Shown piece by piece: positions 58,966-64,000 of a stretch of DNA of 64,000 bases. Below the pieces are notes generated by a model that was not told the origin of the DNA, made no database searches, and saw only the letters and a program-made list of their open reading frames with translations. Each line of letters begins with the position of its first letter. The stretch's first letter is position 1. The position numbers were made by a program, and so were the translations under genes. Origin of the DNA: Macrolepiota albuminosa (Eukaryota > Basidiomycota > Agaricomycetes > Agaricales > Agaricaceae); NCBI GenBank assembly GCA_027475525.1, contig JAMWFC010000116.1:867826-931825 (forward strand). Direction: 5' to 3'.

Positions 58966-61900
58966 TTATGGGTCTGCATCAGCAGCGGGCATCGTGGTCG
59001 AAGTATCAAGAGTGGCACCCTTCACAGAAACCCACTTCTCCTTCGCCTCTTTCGTAGCTTCTTCCTTACTTTCCCCTGATTTCTCCGTGTCGTCGTCCGA
59101 CGTGAGACTTTCTTCGGTGTCAGCATCGACACCCGTGCCCTCGGATTCGGACGAAGCAGACGACTCTGTCGTCGTCTGCTCTGCTGATGATGTTTCAGTA
59201 GATGTTGAAGGCGTGGTGATTGTAGAAGAGTTAATCTTCGCCACCTCCTTTGCTACAGCCTCCTTAGCGAGCTGCTTCTTGGCCTTGGCGCGAGCCTCTT
59301 TTCGTTCGAGTTTCTAGAACGCATGAATTAACAAACGACGATATGATGAATAACCCTAGATCCTTACCTCTTTGATCTCCTTCTCTTCTTTCTTTTGCAG
59401 GTGTCAATAAGGTGGAGTACGGTGTACCAAATGGAGAACAATACCTCTTTCGCTTCCTTCTCCTCCTTCTATACAAAGATCATCAGTCAATGAAATCGTG
59501 GATACATAGATAGAGTCTGAATGAAGTGTACCTCTTTCTTCGCCTTCTCTTCTGCTTCTTTCTTTTCTTTTGCCTCGCGCTGTGTGCGGTGATAAGGACT
59601 GAAGAGCAAAACTAGGAAGAAGTGAAATACCTCAGCCTTTTCCTTCTTCAACTTCTCACGGGTTTCACGTTCTTGAATCACCCACTCTGCAACTTCGTCA
59701 ACACATTCACGAGGACGTGTCTTGTTCTTGAGAAGATACCCTTGAAGGCCAGCAACCTACCAAAATGACAAAAAGGCATTAACGAAATGTAGGATGTCTG
59801 CTTAAAGATCGTTAGGCTTACACTCAGCTCATCCTCAGGAATCGCCGCGGCGAAACGTTTGGCGAGCTCAGATATTTCTTCCTCGCTCAATAATGGAATG
59901 ATGTGAGCAGGGGCTTTGCCCTTGGGGAGAGGAAGGTTCTGCTGTGAGGCATCTATGGGCGAGGCATCTATGGGCGCGGCATCTGATGCCGTGTCATTAC
60001 TCGCAGGCTTACAGGGGAAGAAGCACTTGAAGATGCCCTCGGCTTGCCATTTTGTCGCATGTGTGAAGTTTACCCAGACATCCATGCGACCGGGCCGCGA
60101 AAGAGCAGGATCAAGCCGCTCGATGTGATTTGTTGTGGCAAACAGAAGGCTATACACGTCATTTATTGTGATGAACTCGTAAGGATGTGAGACGTACCGG
60201 CCCTCTGCGGCTGCCACTCCATCAAGACTGTTCAGTAAGCCACTTAAACTCAGAGTAGAACCATCACTAGTTTCAGTCGTCCTACTAGAAGTAGATGCCG
60301 TTGCAACAGTGGGCGCTCCGGTTGATGAGGAATCACGGCTCACTGAACGCGTGAATGCAGCATCTAAATCTTCCAAAAGTAGAATACATCTGTACGAGAA
60401 TGATCAGAAGTCACTTTGAGGTTCAAGAAGGAAGATACCTTGATGGTACATGGCCCATTAACGTGGTTAATGTATTATCACTCATTCTGTAGATGAATGA
60501 GTCAAAATTACACCCAAGGTGATAAAAATTCTTGCCCCTTGGAGGATAGGGATACGACATAGATGTCAAGACCAAGCTCTCCAGCTAAAGAATGAATTAG
60601 GGAGGTTTTGCCGCTGTCGAACGGTGTTAGATGCGAAGGGGCGAATAAGAACTTTGGAGTACCTCCCAGGTACACCGTGGAGTAAATAACCCCTGCGGAA
60701 AGGAATACCTGAGATTACTGATGGTCAAATTATTAATGTTACGGATTTGCGCTTCACGAACCTCGCTCCGCATACCTAATACGGAAGGTGAGATGGATCT
60801 GAGGTATAGACGACAAAACGTACCATTCCTCCGAGGTAAGAAAGTCCTTGCAATCAGCCAAGAGCATATCCTTCACACCGGGTTGAAGCACAATCGAACT
60901 CATAGGCCTCTTCTGCCTAGCACCATTCCAACGCCAGCACCCGTAACTCCTAAGTATGAAAAGAAATTACGTCATACGCAGACAGACAATGGAGGGCTTA
61001 CGTGTCGGCCATGAATATATGGACACGGTGTTCGGCATCCTTCTCGTACTCACGTTTTGCTTCGAGAACAAGCTTTTTGAGGATATCATTGTTGCGTGCA
61101 ACAACACTGAAGTATAATTAACGTACTCACGTTTTGCTTCGAGAACAAGCTTTTTGAGGATATCATTGTTGCGTGCAACAACACTGAAGTATAATTAACC
61201 TTCAATCACCGAGCATAACGGGCACGCGTACCTAATCTTCAGAGATGATCCCTGGCCGTAATCGGGGTAACGTTTGGTGCGCATAATCTAACAAAAGTAT
61301 TCGATAAGCAGGCCGAGCCAAAGGGAGCAGCTCACCCTTAACCAGTGACCACGGTAATATATTGTGTGGGTAGTGTCTATCGTTATGGAATCTAGCATGC
61401 GAAAGAACAGGACAACTAAGCCGCTCACCGACGCTTGGCATGAATGCAACCTGACGCTTTCGGCGTCCGTGAACCAAACCGTCCTCCTCGCCCTCGTCCT
61501 CTAAATCACCAGTTGTCGATTGTGTCAGGCCAGTCCGTCCAACAGACCGAGTGGTAATTTCGAACTCTCTGCTACGACCCCAAGCAGGTTGCTATTCGCA
61601 GCAAAACATTAGGGACATTGCGAAAGACGTATAGGACTATGTTGAAAACCTTGGAGAGCCAGTGCATTAACCTGCACAGGTGTCACTATAAGACATAAAG
61701 AAAGTCAAGTAACCATAAGACCTACCAGTCGTACGGATAATCCTCTTGACTGAAATGTGCTGTAAGAAAGAACGCTGAAGCGACGATTCAGTGAGAAGGC
61801 AGCACTGCTGAGAATCGTTATTTTGCATACAGTCTATGAAGCCATTCCAGGCTGAAACAGAAACACGACGAGCAGTCTCCACAGTTCCACCAATAACAAC

Positions 61901-62031
61901 GAGTTTCTGAATTAATGATTCATCCAGGGTCAGAAGGGTAACGTTCGATGCAAGCCAAAACGTACAAGAGTGTCCTGAATGGCCCCGGTGTTCATGCCCA
62001 GAGGTGACAGTATGTTCTTAATTGTGTCCAT
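58966..62031 (-). CDS. BCS1-like mitochondrial AAA ATPase
   Basis: Minus-strand gene with many small exons; start ATG 62031 ('[22 protein letters not shown]'), stop 58966. The N-terminal BCS1 domain includes '[35 protein letters not shown]'. The AAA core has a Walker A (with '[26 protein letters not shown]' near 60600), Walker B '[12 protein letters not shown]' (near 60380), '[19 protein letters not shown]' and '[28 protein letters not shown]' (sensor and arginine-finger region). C-terminal: '[43 protein letters not shown]', a long Lys/Glu/Ala coiled segment (59700-59260) and a Ser/Thr/Glu tail. Bcs1 inserts the Rieske protein into complex III. Agaricomycetes have many paralogues, and this long-tailed form may have another role. 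The 77-bp duplication at 61045 repeats an exon. Confidence 0.88.
59948..59985. repeat. Short in-frame tandem repeat in the BCS1-like gene
   Basis: GAGGCATCTATGGGC-type 15-bp units in tandem code for repeated 'PIDAS' residues on the minus strand. The unit is a multiple of three, so the frame is kept. Confidence 0.75.
61045..61198. repeat. 77-bp exact tandem duplication in BCS1-like coding sequence
   Basis: CGTACTCACGTTTTGCTTCG at 61045 recurs at 61122. The unit covers an acceptor site and most of the exon '[21 protein letters not shown]' on the minus strand. Confidence 0.94.
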
Positions 62032-64000
62032 GAGGAATGGACGTGATGGAGGTTGAGTCGCAAGGGGAAGAAAGAGAGGTAGGTGGTGGAATTTACGCGT
62101 CTGCCTTATATGGATTTGATACGTGCCTCGTGGTTAAGAAGGCAGGGTAGCGCCTATACTTGAATGAGTCCGCGGCACCTATCCCACTTCGGCGTATTGA
62201 TTCCGAACTTTTGGGAATCAGTCTGTCACAGAGAACAGTTACTACTGACCACAGACAAGTCAAGAAGCGCCCAAAGAAACAGTTTCGGTTGGACCTCTCC
62301 CGTAGAATGTCTTGAGTTTGGTCCGCCGGGTACCACTCAATAGTTACAAAAATTGTGACTCGTACGTCGTCGGAATTACGTTCAACATTCATCGTGGTCG
62401 AACCTGAAGTGGCAGCCCGCCGAGTCAAGTGGACCCTGTAGTGTTGATCTGGACCTGACATGATTTACATACAGGTGGTAAAGCCAGCGTTCAGTAGGAA
62501 AGGAGAGGCGTCCAAAAGTGACTGTATGGGCACAGCGTATGTGTACGTCAAGCGAATCCATGTGAGTGTAGCGGTGAGGAAAGTATCTCATAAGTTGATA
62601 TTCGACAATGTGAGTTGTTGTAGTTCAAAATGACTAATCGTTGTTACAGTTTGTCTACACTCAACTCCGATTTCTTTATGAAACAGACTCCATATGTTAT
62701 TTAGTTTTTGTTTGTATTAATGTGGGTCTACTCTTCTCGCCGTTGCTAGCTACTGATAAATTACTCTTGGCAGCAATTCTAGACGCTTGAACATCAATCA
62801 ATTGAGGTAGGCAATGAGGTAGGGATTGTCCTTTCGTGATTTCCAACGTGCCCGCCACGAGAAACAGCGTCGTGCAAAACTCCATAAATCGACAGACCTG
62901 ATGTGTATAAACGTGTTATCAAAGCAACCCTATTTTAAAATCACTTTATTTCATCCCCATGAGGACCCGGCCCGAACGGTTATAAATGCGGCGTGTGCTG
63001 TGCATTGGGGCTACGCAATCGCCCCTTCCATCCTATCATGGATTCTCTGTGCACATGAAAACGATTTCCATTATTCCGCTATCCACGAATTGCGTCTTGT
63101 GTTACGCTGGAATGACAGAAGCATAATCGTGCAAGACTCTGACAAGTGAGACAAGGGACTTATACAAATCAAATGGTGGAAACCGCCCAACAATGCGCGA
63201 CCAAGGCGAAAATTCAGCATAAAGCTGTGGCGCAACCATGGTGCACATGGGAGGTTGATTTGTCGTTTTTGCGCAGCAGTGCACAGTGCAGAGGAAGGGT
63301 ACGATGCTCGAAGGAACAATGTGAATGTGAAGTGGGCGCGGACCGGCCCTGCATCGACACCCCGATTCGCCGGAATGTGGCCAACAAAACTTGACTTTTT
63401 GTCATGTCATGCATGCTTCCGCTTAACATCCAATTTGACATTGAATACGCTGCGCTAGAAATAGCCGACCAAAGAACGCATGGCGGACTGGAGCTGTCAT
63501 GCTTTTTTGTGGGAAAAAGTGGGTCTTTGTGGCCAGACATGTTGGTCATATGTATCGCACTTTTGATCAGGAGTTTTGTACTCCAAGCTTCCCATTCTAC
63601 ATGTCCGGCAAGTGGTCTCATCCTCGGGAGATTTCGATGGATCGCCTCCCGCTGTAGATCCAGCATGGAAGACCGACACAAATGGTTCCTGGCACACATC
63701 CGGTACGGAAGTTTGCAGCCGGACTTGGGCACGTTCCGCCGCGATGAAAAGGCGTGTCCTGCACCACTGACTTTCAAGGCTCAGGCATCTCCATCAGTAG
63801 CGATTTCGCGTTGATTAGGCTGGACCCTGAAGCATGGTCACATGTACCACCTTCGACTGCGTGCGGAGCAGGAGCAGAGGATTCTGACCCCCCTGACTCC
63901 ATGGTACCTCTTGGAGCTCCGTGTCACCAACAAGTTGTCTCGATTCGGGCCGCATAAAAGGGTCAAAGATACCTATACAGCGTTTATGGGCCGGATGTCA
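62032..64000. other. Region without a recognised gene
   Basis: Two overlapping longer ORFs (minus 63214-63777, 187 codons; plus 63404-63814, 136 codons) have mixed composition, no recognisable domains and no obvious spliced partners. The promoter of the BCS1-like gene should lie just right of 62031. Confidence 0.4.

Noticed and set aside
63214..63814. 187-codon minus and 136-codon plus ORFs at the right end
   Set aside because: Mutual shadows without recognisable domain or codon pattern; too weak to call a gene.
1..64000. CRISPR array, bacterial operons or plasmid origin
   Set aside because: The window has spliced eukaryotic genes throughout; no regularly spaced short repeats with unique spacers occur.

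Overview
The window is nuclear DNA of a filamentous basidiomycete, almost certainly an Agaricomycete. Evidence: densely spliced genes with 45-65 nt GT-AG introns, a DUF6534-type membrane protein, a BCS1-like AAA ATPase with a charged low-complexity tail, a Kre9-like GPI protein, and lipopeptide mating-pheromone precursor genes ending in a CaaX box. I cannot name the species. All splice sites were read by eye. Where exon coordinates are given, the exon lengths sum to an intact reading frame.

Layout. 1-2.1 kb: no recognised gene. 2.1-2.7 kb: small secreted protein. 2.7-8.3 kb: AT-rich island with a decayed Tc1/mariner element and a MITE-like palindrome. 8.9-30.4 kb: mostly housekeeping genes: RIM2-type mitochondrial carrier, RPC25, two membrane-protein genes, class V aminotransferase, MnSOD, tRNA-Ile genes, RPB7, phosphomannose isomerase, and an NTO1/BRPF chromatin scaffold. 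31-43 kb: APH-fold kinase, PDI-like ER protein, GH3 beta-glucosidase, NAD(P)-dependent alcohol dehydrogenase. 44-46.3 kb: a protein with a RanBP1-like domain. 46.7-51.1 kb: cluster of three identical CaaX pheromone precursors plus rearranged remnants. 52.8-62 kb: GPI-anchored protein, RNase H2 subunit C, dynamin-related GTPase, BCS1-like ATPase. 62-64 kb: nothing recognised.

Two things stand out. First, the pheromone cassette has been copied and inverted several times; it resembles a B mating-type (pheromone/receptor) locus, but no STE3 receptor is visible here. Second, seventeen direct tandem duplications with a period of exactly 77 bp are scattered over coding, promoter, transposon and tRNA sequence. 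A constant length at unrelated sites is not natural duplication behaviour. It is what a k=77 de Bruijn assembly gives when overlapping contig ends are joined without merging. Four of them break the GH3 gene, so apparent frameshifts at these places should not be read as biology until checked.
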